A stretch of 18,124 nucleotides of DNA, taken from assembly GCA_964485585.1 (NCBI GenBank), contig CAZAJT010000017.1, positions 1 to 18,124 of the forward strand. Reading direction: 5' to 3'. Below, in pieces: positions 8,142-14,836 of this stretch (position 1 is the first letter of the stretch; each line of letters opens with the position of its first letter). The notes beneath the pieces are model-generated. The model was not told where the DNA came from, searched no databases, and worked only from the letters and a program-made list of their open reading frames with translations. Source of the stretch: CAZAJT01 sp964485585 (GTDB lineage Bacteria > Patescibacteriota > Microgenomatia > UBA1406 > GWC2-37-13). A program made the position numbers and the translations under genes.

Positions 8142-9075
8142 AATGTAAAAGAAACTTCCTAAGTTCCTGCAGAGTATCCCAATCGTGAATAGATACCGGA
8201 AGAACCGTTTTTTGAAGCTGTCTCAGGATTTTTCTCTTCTGTTCTATTTCTTGTTTAGAAACAAGGTCGGCTTTGGTAAGTAATACTATCTGAGGCTTCC
8301 GGGCAAGTTCTGCAGTAAACTGTTCGAGTTCACGCATAACAACCTGATAGTCAGACGTCACATCTGCAGAATTTACCGCAATACAATGGAGCAAAAGCTG
8401 TACTTTTTCAATATGTTTAAGGAATTTAGTACCAAGACCTTTCCCAACCGAAGCGCCCTCGATCAAGCCAGGAATATCTGCAATAATCCTACCATCAATT
8501 GCGCCGAGATTCGGTTCAAGGGTAGTAAACGGATAAGGCGCAGTTTTAACTTGCGCAGCAGTTAACTCATTGAGAAGACTGCTCTTACCGGAATTCGGAA
8601 GCCCGACAAGTCCAAAATCGGCAATAAGTCGCATAATTGCCTTAAATTGTCGTTCTTCACCCGGAAAACCTCGTTCAAACTCATGAGGTGTTTGATGGGT
8701 AGGGCTTTTGAATGCATCGTTACCCCTGCCGCCACTTCCACCGCGGCAGAGAAGAACAGATGAATCCGTAAGGTTTACCGTAACATTACTCCTTAAATCA
8801 ATAAGAGAAGTGCAAGGGGGAAATTGTAAAGTAAGGCCCTTACCATCAGCTCCTTGACGGTGAAATTTTTCACCCGGCTTTCCATCTGTAGCTTCATATA
8901 AGTGTTTTTCAGCAAACTTGTTGAGATTGGAAAGCTGTGGATTCACCACGGCATATACATTACCGCCTCTGCCTCCGTTGCCCCCATCTGGTCCTTTTTT
9001 TCGAGGAAAGAAAGAGACTCTTCCGTCTCCACCTTTTCCACCACGTACCGTTATCTCTACTTCATCGATGAACAT
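8125..9075 (-). CDS. obg: Obg-family ribosome-associated GTPase
   Basis: Predicted 316 residues. The glycine-rich Obg domain (1-~150) includes GGKGGDG, GGNGGRGG and GGSGGRG. The G domain follows, with G1 GLPNSGKS (158-165), switch I PFTT (182-185), G3 DIPG (200-203), G4 TKAD (267-270, where NKxD is usual) and G5 VSIHD (294-298). Obg proteins bind the 50S subunit and act in late ribosome assembly. The C-terminal OCT domain of many homologues (~430 residues) is missing, so this is the short form. A TATAAT lies nine bases before the ATG, and the coaD-type fusion gene follows with a 17-base overlap. Confidence 0.95.
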   Translation of the reverse strand: MFIDEVEITVRGGKGGDGRVSFFPRKKGPDGGNGGRGGNVYAVVNPQLSNLNKFAEKHLYEATDGKPGEKFHRQGADGKGLTLQFPPCTSLIDLRSNVTVNLTDSSVLLCRGGSGGRGNDAFKSPTHQTPHEFERGFPGEERQFKAIMRLIADFGLVGLPNSGKSSLLNELTAAQVKTAPYPFTTLEPNLGAIDGRIIADIPGLIEGASVGKGLGTKFLKHIEKVQLLLHCIAVNSADVTSDYQVVMRELEQFTAELARKPQIVLLTKADLVSKQEIEQKRKILRQLQKTVLPVSIHDWDTLQELRKFLLHYGASV

Positions 9076-9084
9076 TGTTGGTTT

Positions 9085-9090
9085 ATTATA
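9085..9090 (-). promoter_or_regulatory. -10 box for obg, with the upstream region inside an inverted repeat
   Basis: Perfect TATAAT on the minus strand, nine bases before the obg ATG. At 17-base spacing the -35 position (9108-9113) would read TCACCC, which is not a consensus and falls inside the left arm of the 12-base inverted repeat at 9103-9152. RNA polymerase entry here may therefore depend on, or be blocked by, whatever reads that repeat. Confidence 0.55.
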
Positions 9091-9102
9091 CTTGAAGTAA
9101 GA

Positions 9103-9152
9103 CGCCAGGGTGATTCTCCATGCAGTAGCATGAAAAAGATATCACCCTGGCG
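9103..9152. repeat. Perfect 12-base inverted repeat with a nested hairpin
   Basis: CGCCAGGGTGAT (9103-9114) pairs exactly with ATCACCCTGGCG (9141-9152). Inside the 26-base loop, CATGC (9119-9123) pairs with GCATG (9128-9132) around AGTA. The element sits between the 73-residue gene (ending at 9170) and the obg -10 box. It could be an operator for obg, an RNA structure ending the upstream transcript, or a small mobile palindrome. No U run follows on either strand, so it is not a textbook intrinsic terminator. Confidence 0.75.
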
Positions 9153-9169
9153 AAATGCCGGCGGGAAGG

Positions 9170-9391
9170 CTATTCGTCTGGTGACGAGCTTGGACGCCAG
9201 TAGACGACACGGGAGTGGGGGAAGAGACACCAAAAAACCTTACGGTTTTTATCCCACATCGGGTAGAAGATGATACGCTCCCCATCAACTTCTACGAGGT
9301 GATGTTCTTTTTTCTCATTGATGAGAATCAATCTTCCTTCTTCCTCTTGAAAGCCCTCCGGTATTGCAACGTGCCGTTCGTTGTCAGACAT
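9170..9391 (-). CDS. Small acidic protein of unknown function (73 residues)
   Basis: Predicted 73-residue soluble protein. I do not recognise a family. It has an acidic N-terminal part (EEEGR, EKKEHH) and a strand-rich second half, HLVEVDGERIIFYPMW then VFWCLFPHSRVVYW, that could be a small beta barrel. It has the best conventional expression signals in the window: a TTGAAT-17-TATAAT promoter (9427-9455), a leader of about 28 bases and AAAGGAAAA ending five bases before the ATG. The hairpin at 9103-9152 follows the gene. The signals make it likely real despite its size. Confidence 0.68.
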   Translation of the reverse strand: MSDNERHVAIPEGFQEEEGRLILINEKKEHHLVEVDGERIIFYPMWDKNRKVFWCLFPHSRVVYWRPSSSPDE

Positions 9392-9426
9392 GACAGTTTT
9401 CCTTTCTTAAGATTCCTGACTGAAGT

Positions 9427-9455
9427 ATTATATCCCATAGTAATAATATATTCAA
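9427..9455 (-). promoter_or_regulatory. Sigma70 promoter for the 73-residue protein gene
   Basis: On the minus strand TTGAAT (9450-9455), an exact 17-base spacer and a perfect TATAAT (9427-9432). The predicted start is near 9420, giving a true leader with a Shine-Dalgarno-like AAAGGAAAA, unlike most genes here. Confidence 0.72.
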
Positions 9456-9483
9456 CAGCAATGACTTTCCGAGCGAATACGCA

Positions 9484-9708
9484 TCACGGAATTACAAATA
9501 AAATGAGGAGGTAAGTAAGATAGAAAGCACTCATAATGAGAGCGAGAGCTGAAGTTATTTTATTTAAGGTTTTCGCTATTGGTGGTGGGCCAAAGCCAAG
9601 ATAGTCTTTTACCTTTATCATTTCCCGATAATACAGTAAATTATACACTCCGAGAAAGAGGAGAATAAGCACTAGGAAAAGTTGGAGTATGAAAAAAACA
9701 GATATCAT
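9484..9708 (-). CDS. Two-helix small membrane protein, SecG-like
   Basis: Predicted 74 residues with hydrophobic helices at about 2-22 and 50-73. They flank a loop with REMIKVKDYLGFGPPP and then LNKITSALALIMSAFYLTYLL. Size, two-helix layout, a glycine-containing loop and the N-K-I-T-S-A-L-A start of the second helix resemble SecG, the accessory subunit of the SecYEG protein-export channel. The loop is not the usual Gly-rich one, so this is tentative; it may be another small membrane protein. The start ATG at 9708 is chosen because it follows the TAA of the upstream PH-domain gene by one base, a typical coupled arrangement. A longer reading to 9804 would overlap that gene by 95 bases. Confidence 0.5.
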   Translation of the reverse strand: MISVFFILQLFLVLILLFLGVYNLLYYREMIKVKDYLGFGPPPIAKTLNKITSALALIMSAFYLTYLLILFVIP

Positions 9709-9709
9709 G

Positions 9710-10342
9710 TTAGAATGCTCTAGTACGTGGACGGTCGTAATAGTCCTCGGTAAACTTATATTTATCATTCTTTGTGCGTTGATTAAACCAAATAGGACTC
9801 TCATGCATAATATCCTCGAGTTTATTTGACAGTATATTTCCGGTGTTTCCCGGATTTTTAATGTCTCTCAAAGCAAATGCTTCCTCGTGTGACGGTCGAT
9901 CAAAGTATATAACAACATCTCCCATATCGAGCAGCTCATACAGCACTCCTCTGATTTGAACATCAACCTCTGTAATACGCACCTGATCAAGCAAGACATC
10001 GTTGATTTTGTGAGAGTAAAAAGGCGCGCAACTGATTTCTACGATACGCCGTGTAGTAATGACATACAAGTGGTAATACCAGTCAATCACCAGCTTAATA
10101 GCTACGGAGGCTGTGAATACGAAAATCAGCGCGCTCATCAGAATCAGTAGGCTCAGCGGATACTGAAATATCAAAAACGCAGTAAGTACAGCTATAAAAA
10201 ATGTGCTCACCCCGAATAGTAAAAAAGCTATAGGAAGAACAAGGGTGAATAGATGCTCCCTTTTGGCTACAATAACTTCTTCACCCGAAAGACAACATAT
10301 TCTTCTTACATCACTAGCTAATACTTCTCCATCTTTTCGCAT
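9710..10342 (-). CDS. PH-domain (bPH2/YdbS-type) membrane protein
   Basis: Predicted 210 residues. A short cytoplasmic start is followed by two hydrophobic helices (about 28-50 and 57-80) and then a domain beginning DWYYHLYVITTRRIVEISCAPFYSHK. That is the strand pattern of bacterial PH domains, in which Y-x-V/L-T-x-x-R-I is the hallmark; VDVQIRGVLYELLDMGDVVIYF continues it. The charged C-terminal tail (about 165-210) is extra. Such proteins are common in compact bacterial genomes and their role is mostly unknown. The start is set at the ATG at 10342 because GAAAGGTGGTGA ends five bases upstream; the in-frame GTG at 10354 is part of that ribosome-binding site. Confidence 0.8.
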   Translation of the reverse strand: MRKDGEVLASDVRRICCLSGEEVIVAKREHLFTLVLPIAFLLFGVSTFFIAVLTAFLIFQYPLSLLILMSALIFVFTASVAIKLVIDWYYHLYVITTRRIVEISCAPFYSHKINDVLLDQVRITEVDVQIRGVLYELLDMGDVVIYFDRPSHEEAFALRDIKNPGNTGNILSNKLEDIMHESPIWFNQRTKNDKYKFTEDYYDRPRTRAF

Positions 10343-10347
10343 ATAAA

Positions 10348-10359
10348 TCACCACCTTTC
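10348..10359 (-). promoter_or_regulatory. Strong Shine-Dalgarno site that fixes the PH-domain gene start
   Basis: GAAAGGTGGTGA on the minus strand, five bases before the ATG at 10342, is one of only two clear Shine-Dalgarno sites in the window. It overlaps and so rules out the upstream in-frame GTG at 10354. Confidence 0.75.
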
Positions 10360-10444
10360 ATGTAAATACAACACTTGAACTAATATACTATCAATTTCGA
10401 GTGAATCACCAATGAGAGGAAGGTAAGAGAGAGGTAAGAAAAAA

Positions 10445-11158
10445 TCAGAGATAGAGCAGTCTATTCTTCTCCATCCACGTTTCTGCCACTTCGATAATCC
10501 GTGCCATATATTGTACACACTCGGCCGGATATTTTCCTTGTGCAGTTTCTTCAGAAAGCATCACTGCTGACGTTCCCTCAAACACTGCATTTGCCACATC
10601 GGAGACTTCAGCGCGTGTCGGATGCAGTTTGTCGATCATCGAGAGGAGCATTTCTGTCGCGGTAATAACAAGCTTTTGTTTTTCGAGCGTCTTTCGGGTA
10701 AACTCTTTCTGGAGTGGCGGAATTTGCTCAAGAGACATTGTTTTCCCTAGATCTCCCCGAGCTATCATAATACCATCAGAGTGCTCAAGTATCTGATCAA
10801 AATTCTTAACGCCTTGAGGAGTTTCTATCTTAGAAATGAGAAATGACTGTGGCGCAAAGGCTTTTACCTCCTTCACATATTCCGAATTATCGGCAAAAGA
10901 AAGCGCAATATACCTGAGATTATTTTTCGTGAAGTAATCTAATACGTCAAGTTTTTTGATGTCATAGATAACTTCGATCGCCTTTGTTTTGTTGGCATTT
11001 TTCAAATTAGCGAGTATCCGATCGTACTGATCATAATCGCCGTAGGAGGTATTGATTCTGATAAAATCAATGCCAGCATCTACCATTTTCTGAAAAATAT
11101 CCGAGGCAAGACTTGCAGGACCGACTGTGGCGACAATCTTCGTTTTTATCTGACTCAT
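10445..11158 (-). CDS. Minimal pyruvate kinase-like protein lacking B and C-terminal domains
   Basis: Predicted 237 residues, about half the usual ~470. It begins like pyruvate kinase (KTKIVATVGPAS, then IRINTSYGDYDQY). It jumps directly from IEVIYDIKKLD to YIALSFADNSEYV, skipping the LDTKGPEIR segment and the whole ~100-residue B domain (lid). The rest of the barrel is good: LISKIETPQG (Lys110, Glu112), GIMIARGDLG (Asp136), VITATEMLLSM (Thr167) and PTRAEVSDVANAVFEGTSAVMLSEETA. It then stops before the C-terminal domain. The PEP/Mg-binding residues equivalent to R, N, S, K, E, D and T are kept. The loop histidine is Tyr39 and the usual SGETA reads SEETA. The frame is clean, so this is an evolved short form. 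It may be a weak kinase, a PEP-binding regulator or another barrel enzyme. The ATG at 11158 follows TAGAAT by seven bases. Confidence 0.82.
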   Translation of the reverse strand: MSQIKTKIVATVGPASLASDIFQKMVDAGIDFIRINTSYGDYDQYDRILANLKNANKTKAIEVIYDIKKLDVLDYFTKNNLRYIALSFADNSEYVKEVKAFAPQSFLISKIETPQGVKNFDQILEHSDGIMIARGDLGKTMSLEQIPPLQKEFTRKTLEKQKLVITATEMLLSMIDKLHPTRAEVSDVANAVFEGTSAVMLSEETAQGKYPAECVQYMARIIEVAETWMEKNRLLYL

Positions 11159-11165
11159 ACTTATT

Positions 11166-11199
11166 ATTCTAGCATAGTGGACATCTAACAATTTGTCAA
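11166..11199 (-). promoter_or_regulatory. Promoter for the minimal pyruvate kinase gene
   Basis: On the minus strand a perfect TTGACA (11194-11199) lies 17 bases before TATGCT (11171-11176). A better-placed extended -10, TGC-TAGAAT (TAGAAT at 11166-11171), follows directly, seven bases from the ATG at 11158. Either reading leaves a leader of only a few bases or none. Confidence 0.6.
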
Positions 11200-11243
11200 T
11201 CTTGATATACTATGATATATTTGTATATATTACTATACTGCAA

Positions 11244-11266
11244 ATTCCCTCATTGCCAGAGGGAAT
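11244..11266. repeat. Eight-base inverted repeat at the promoter of the HExxE gene
   Basis: ATTCCCTC (11244-11251) and GAGGGAAT (11259-11266) are perfect mirror arms around a seven-base centre. The element ends seven bases before TATAAT (11274-11279) and covers the region where a -35 box would lie. That position suits a dimeric repressor operator. The neighbourhood is AT-rich and holds further TATACT/TATATT-like words. Confidence 0.6.
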
Positions 11267-11273
11267 CGCATGA

Positions 11274-11279
11274 TATAAT
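11274..11279 (+). promoter_or_regulatory. -10 box for the HExxE protein gene
   Basis: Perfect TATAAT, 12 bases before the ATG at 11292. It directly abuts an in-frame GTG (11280) that would lie upstream of the expected transcript start, so the ATG is preferred. Confidence 0.6.
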
Positions 11280-11291
11280 GTGACACATCGT

Positions 11292-11795
11292 ATGAGTCCA
11301 AAACAATTGAAACTTATCCGTGACCGTCTCCTGAACTTCAAAAAGATGCGATTCGTACTGCGAAAAAAGATGCGTTACGATGACGTTGGGGATTATTACG
11401 GTAATAAGATAATCTCGTATGACATGAAAAACGAGGTTATAAACAACGCGGTGATGATTCATGAATTTGTTGAATATGCTCTCATCAAGTCAGCGGGTCT
11501 TACTCCAGCTCTTATTGATAAATTCGATACTGACGAAGAGTATGAGTATCGATATCCAAAAGAGTATAAGCTCTATAGAAGATACCATCGTATGGCGAGT
11601 TGGATTGAACGACAATTTGTAGAAAACCTTGGTCTTGACTGGAAGACCCACGAACAAATCATTAACATGACAAAAGTGAAGACGGCGGTACAGAAGGTTA
11701 CCGACGAACTACATAAATTGCACCCGTCCACAAGAAAACTGAAGCGTAACAAAGCTATTGTTCAAAGTGAATTGCAGGGAAAGAATGCAGCGTAG
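11292..11795 (+). CDS. Conserved HExxE-motif protein of unknown function
   Basis: Predicted 167-residue soluble protein. VMIHEFVEYALIKSAGL (54-70) has His57-Glu58-x-x-Glu61. A second conserved-looking segment, YRRYHRMASWIER (95-107), has His99 and Glu106. This spacing, HExxE then Y-x-x-x-H-x-x-A-x-x-I-E, recalls a family of short uncharacterised bacterial and phage proteins and would suit a metal site built from His57, Glu61 and His99. That is inference. The C-terminal 40 residues are strongly basic (KLKRNK) and could contact nucleic acid. Its TAG stop directly abuts the stop of the convergent ATP-grasp gene with no spacer. Confidence 0.75.
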   Translation: MSPKQLKLIRDRLLNFKKMRFVLRKKMRYDDVGDYYGNKIISYDMKNEVINNAVMIHEFVEYALIKSAGLTPALIDKFDTDEEYEYRYPKEYKLYRRYHRMASWIERQFVENLGLDWKTHEQIINMTKVKTAVQKVTDELHKLHPSTRKLKRNKAIVQSELQGKNAA

Positions 11796-13202
11796 TTATT
11801 TAATTTCCCCAATTCTTACATTAAACGGCAGTTGATAGAGTCGCCGATCAAGTCCGTAATTAAGCCGGTTCAGTATGGAAGTCTGATAATCAAGCGACAG
11901 ATAATCGTCTTTTGGTCGATAATATCCACCAAGAAAAGAGAATTTACTTAAGTTATTGTACATACGATTTACCGCTTCATTGATAGAATTTCCGGAGCCG
12001 GTCACTACCGCGAGATTCCAATCGTATCCCGCAGATACTATTTTCCCTCCCTTCTTCAACGCATCAAACAACCACACATCCTTCCAAATCTCAGTCTTAT
12101 AGTTTATGGTTACTCCTGATTCAATATATTTATCATCTACGCTTCGATTGAGATTAAAAATCCTCATTGAGGTTGCTACGGTACCTAAGGTAAGCGGATG
12201 AATTTTATGGGTGAGATTCTCAAAAAAATCGTTTACACTCGCCGCTTGTGCAAGCTCAGTAAAAAAACAATTGTATCCCGGCCGGTTTGAACAAAATTCT
12301 CCAAAGTACATTTTTCCGTTCCTTTTGTTGATGAGGATTGATGCGTCCCAGATAAATAATCCTTTGTGCTGTTTGGCCATTTCATCCACAATCGGCGGGA
12401 AGGCAATTTCATTGATGCGATCGGTCATATTGGTGGGGAAAACAAGATCTGCCGAACACCCGGTTTGTATAGATAGATTTCCGCTTCCTAACGGTTTATT
12501 CTCAATATCGAGTATTGTCGCAAGTGCAACTCCATCATAGTAAATTTTCTCAGGAGTGAGCTCGATGATAGGCCGTACCAGAAGCTCGAGAAGGAATCCC
12601 TGACTTTCGTAGCCTCGCTTATATGCTTCCAGCGCCTCAAGAAGTTGCTCTCTCGCAAGCTCAAGATCGTCTGATTCGGGCACAAACGTCTCTGCCTCAT
12701 CGTCATAGCCTTTGATAACCCAAATCTCATCTGATTCTTTGATGAATTTTACCGCCTCATTTATCTTATGAAATTCTTTTATTTCAGTAACGTGTAGTTT
12801 TGGATAATGTTTTTTGACGAAATCTTTTGCTTGATCGCGATTAATCTCAAACGAATGATCTTCTGCGGTTGGAAAATTGCCATGGAATCCGAGATCGCGC
12901 ACTTGATCAGCAAACTTAAAAAGATTGTTGAAATCAAAGAAGACAAAGTAATCCTGAGGATTATTGATTTTCTTCATGCGTTCAATGAGCTTGTCTGCCG
13001 GCATCTTTTCTACCATACCGTCAAATAGCTCGAGACGTAATTTTTTATCATAATCATCTTCGTGTCGTGATTCTTTTTCTGAAGCCGAGAGCACATCTGA
13101 TTTATCCGGTACCTGTCCTGCGATGACTTCATGGCCTTCCTGCTGGAGATGATGGGCGACTGCTAAACCATGCCCATCATACGTGAAGATAAAGTATTTC
13201 AT
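11796..13202 (-). CDS. PurD-like ATP-grasp protein
   Basis: Predicted 468 residues with the domain order of phosphoribosylamine-glycine ligase (PurD). An N-terminal Rossmann-like part (MKYFIFTYDGHGLAVAHHL) comes first. An ATP-grasp fold follows, with WVIKGYDDEAETFVPES (near 160), FLLELLVRPIIELTPEKIYYDG (near 203), LSIQTGCSADLVFP and, near 300, MYFGEFCSNRPGYN in the place of the metal-binding E-x-N-x-R segment. The C-terminal part has AVVTGSGNSINEAVNRMYNN and FLGGYYRPKDD, like the PurD C domain. The glycine-rich lysine loop and E-F-N-x-R-F of true PurD are changed, and no purine genes lie nearby, so the substrate may differ. A TATAAA lies eight bases before the ATG. It is convergent with the HExxE gene and divergent from the nitronate monooxygenase gene. 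Confidence 0.78.
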   Translation of the reverse strand: MKYFIFTYDGHGLAVAHHLQQEGHEVIAGQVPDKSDVLSASEKESRHEDDYDKKLRLELFDGMVEKMPADKLIERMKKINNPQDYFVFFDFNNLFKFADQVRDLGFHGNFPTAEDHSFEINRDQAKDFVKKHYPKLHVTEIKEFHKINEAVKFIKESDEIWVIKGYDDEAETFVPESDDLELAREQLLEALEAYKRGYESQGFLLELLVRPIIELTPEKIYYDGVALATILDIENKPLGSGNLSIQTGCSADLVFPTNMTDRINEIAFPPIVDEMAKQHKGLFIWDASILINKRNGKMYFGEFCSNRPGYNCFFTELAQAASVNDFFENLTHKIHPLTLGTVATSMRIFNLNRSVDDKYIESGVTINYKTEIWKDVWLFDALKKGGKIVSAGYDWNLAVVTGSGNSINEAVNRMYNNLSKFSFLGGYYRPKDDYLSLDYQTSILNRLNYGLDRRLYQLPFNVRIGEIK

Positions 13203-13210
13203 GTTACTTT

Positions 13211-13216
13211 TTTATA
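13211..13216 (-). promoter_or_regulatory. -10 box for the PurD-like gene
   Basis: TATAAA on the minus strand, eight bases before the ATG at 13202. No good -35 match is found at 16-18 bases. The short distance again implies little or no leader. Confidence 0.45.
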
Positions 13217-13309
13217 CTAACAGTATGCGTTTTAGAATGCAATACATTTCAAAATATTGCTGGAATAACAAAGATTGTGTTCTGGATCACATACATATTG
13301 AGTGAATAA

Positions 13310-14833
13310 ATGTACCATCGCTGGATGGTTGAAGCAGCGAGACGTGAGTCGTTAGTAATAAGTAACGGTATGGGTGTGGGAATAACCACATATGACCACG
13401 CACGTGCCGTTGCTTTAGCTGCAAAAGATCTTGAACTACCGGTGCTATCTGTTGTATCCGGAACTGGTCTGCCAAATTTGCTGGTAGAACGGCTCCATCG
13501 AGGAAATGAAGAAGTACTTGAAGCTTTGTATGCATTTAACCCTGATATTACTGCAGAAATTCTCCATGATTATCTTCCTAATGGTCCGAAACCGGATGAG
13601 CGCCATAAGATTCCTCCAAAACCACAGGTTCTCTGGTCGGGAAGTGAAGGAATAAAGAGTAGATATAACAACCTTGCGGTTGCAGCAGGATTCTGCGAGG
13701 CGTATCTTGCGAAACGCGACAGCAAAGGTAAACCGCATGGTCAACCAATTGGTATTAATGTTCTTGAGAAGGTACAGCTCGTGCATCTGCCTATCCTTCT
13801 TGGCGCAATGATAGCCGATGTAGACTATGTATTCGTTGGCGCCGGTGTTCCTAATCAGATTCCAAAGGTTCTTGATAGTTTTGCCCGAGGTGAAACGGCA
13901 CGATATCGCTTGTATGTCGAAGGCACCAAAGATGATTATTTCCTTTCACTTGATCCCCGTCCCTATTTAAAGGAAGGACAAGAATTACGCCGGCCAAAAT
14001 TTTATGCAATTGTATCTTTCGATACGCTTGCCACTTACCTCGAAACAAAAGTAGGAGGTGTTGATGGATATGTTGTTGAAGGATGTTTTGGTACTGATCC
14101 TATAGAACCGCAAGCTGGCGGACATAATGCAAATCCGCGACTGGTATTAGTAGATGGTCAAAAGATAGAATCATATTGGGACGATGGACAACCTAAGTAT
14201 GGACCGAAAGATGTTCCAAATCTGGGAAAAATTATTGGGCTGGGAAAACCGGTATATCTGGCCGGAGGACAGGATGATAAATTACCAGAAGCGTTGGCTC
14301 TTGGAGCGGCTGGTATTGGTGTCGGGACTGATTTTGCACTTGATGATGAATCGGGGATGCGCCGTGATTTAAAACAACAGGCACGAGTAGCGGCGGCAGA
14401 TGGTTCTCTCGTAGTGAAAACCACCTGTTGGTCCCCAACTGGTTTCGCATTTCAAGTAGCTCAGATGGAAGGTACACTCTCCGATCCTGATGTATTTGGT
14501 GCACGAGAAAGGGTCTGTAGCATAGGACATCTTGTTCAAATTGTTGCAAATCAAAAAGGAGAGCTTCTCTTTAACTGTCCGGCAATGCCCGAGGAAGAGT
14601 ATCGATCAAATGGAGGAACGATTGCGGATATTTCGGGTTTTAGATGTCTTTGTCCCGCCCTTACAGCAACCGCAGGATTCCCAAACCTTATGAAAAACGG
14701 AGAGCCAGAGCCTCCCATTGTTACCTTAGGAAAGAAACTCGATACGGTCGAAGAATTAACAAATCTCCGTCCAGACCACAGCTACACTGCTCGTGAAGTC
14801 CTCGTCACGGTATTTCCCGCAGGCAGGAAGTAA
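13310..14833 (+). CDS. Nitronate monooxygenase family flavoprotein, long form
   Basis: Predicted 507 residues of the 2-nitropropane dioxygenase/nitronate monooxygenase fold, an FMN-dependent TIM barrel that oxidises alkyl nitronates. Landmarks are VISNGMGVGITTYDHARAVA (16-35), VVSGTGLPN (48-56), PIGINVLEKVQLVHLPILLGAMIADVDYVFVGAG in the middle, and AGGQDDKLPEALALGAAGIGVGTDFAL near 318-345, which makes the FMN-phosphate loop. The C-terminal part holds cysteines in RVCSIG, LFNCPAMP and FRCLCPAL, in the same order as the longer subgroup known to me from Actinobacteria; a metal or disulfide role is possible. Ordinary members are ~330 residues. The physiological substrate is unknown. Start: no Shine-Dalgarno is seen; the ATG at 13310 is taken, though the ATG at 13325 also fits. 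Confidence 0.85.
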   Translation: MYHRWMVEAARRESLVISNGMGVGITTYDHARAVALAAKDLELPVLSVVSGTGLPNLLVERLHRGNEEVLEALYAFNPDITAEILHDYLPNGPKPDERHKIPPKPQVLWSGSEGIKSRYNNLAVAAGFCEAYLAKRDSKGKPHGQPIGINVLEKVQLVHLPILLGAMIADVDYVFVGAGVPNQIPKVLDSFARGETARYRLYVEGTKDDYFLSLDPRPYLKEGQELRRPKFYAIVSFDTLATYLETKVGGVDGYVVEGCFGTDPIEPQAGGHNANPRLVLVDGQKIESYWDDGQPKYGPKDVPNLGKIIGLGKPVYLAGGQDDKLPEALALGAAGIGVGTDFALDDESGMRRDLKQQARVAAADGSLVVKTTCWSPTGFAFQVAQMEGTLSDPDVFGARERVCSIGHLVQIVANQKGELLFNCPAMPEEEYRSNGGTIADISGFRCLCPALTATAGFPNLMKNGEPEPPIVTLGKKLDTVEELTNLRPDHSYTAREVLVTVFPAGRK

Positions 14834-14836
14834 TTT

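Noticed and set aside
9103..9152. Intrinsic terminator reading of the inverted repeat
   Set aside because: The stem is strong, but there is no T run after either arm and the 26-base loop is unusually long.
9484..9804. 106-residue reading of the SecG-like gene
   Set aside because: It would overlap the PH-domain gene by 95 bases. The internal ATG at 9708 follows that gene's stop by one base and begins the first membrane helix.
10343..10444. Promoter TTGATA-17-TTGTAT upstream of the PH-domain gene
   Set aside because: The -35 is acceptable but the -10 word is too poor to list. The gene may instead be read through from the pyruvate kinase-like gene.
14158..14554. Several minus-strand open frames inside the nitronate monooxygenase gene
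   Set aside because: They are antisense shadows of a clearly coding frame and overlap one another in different frames.
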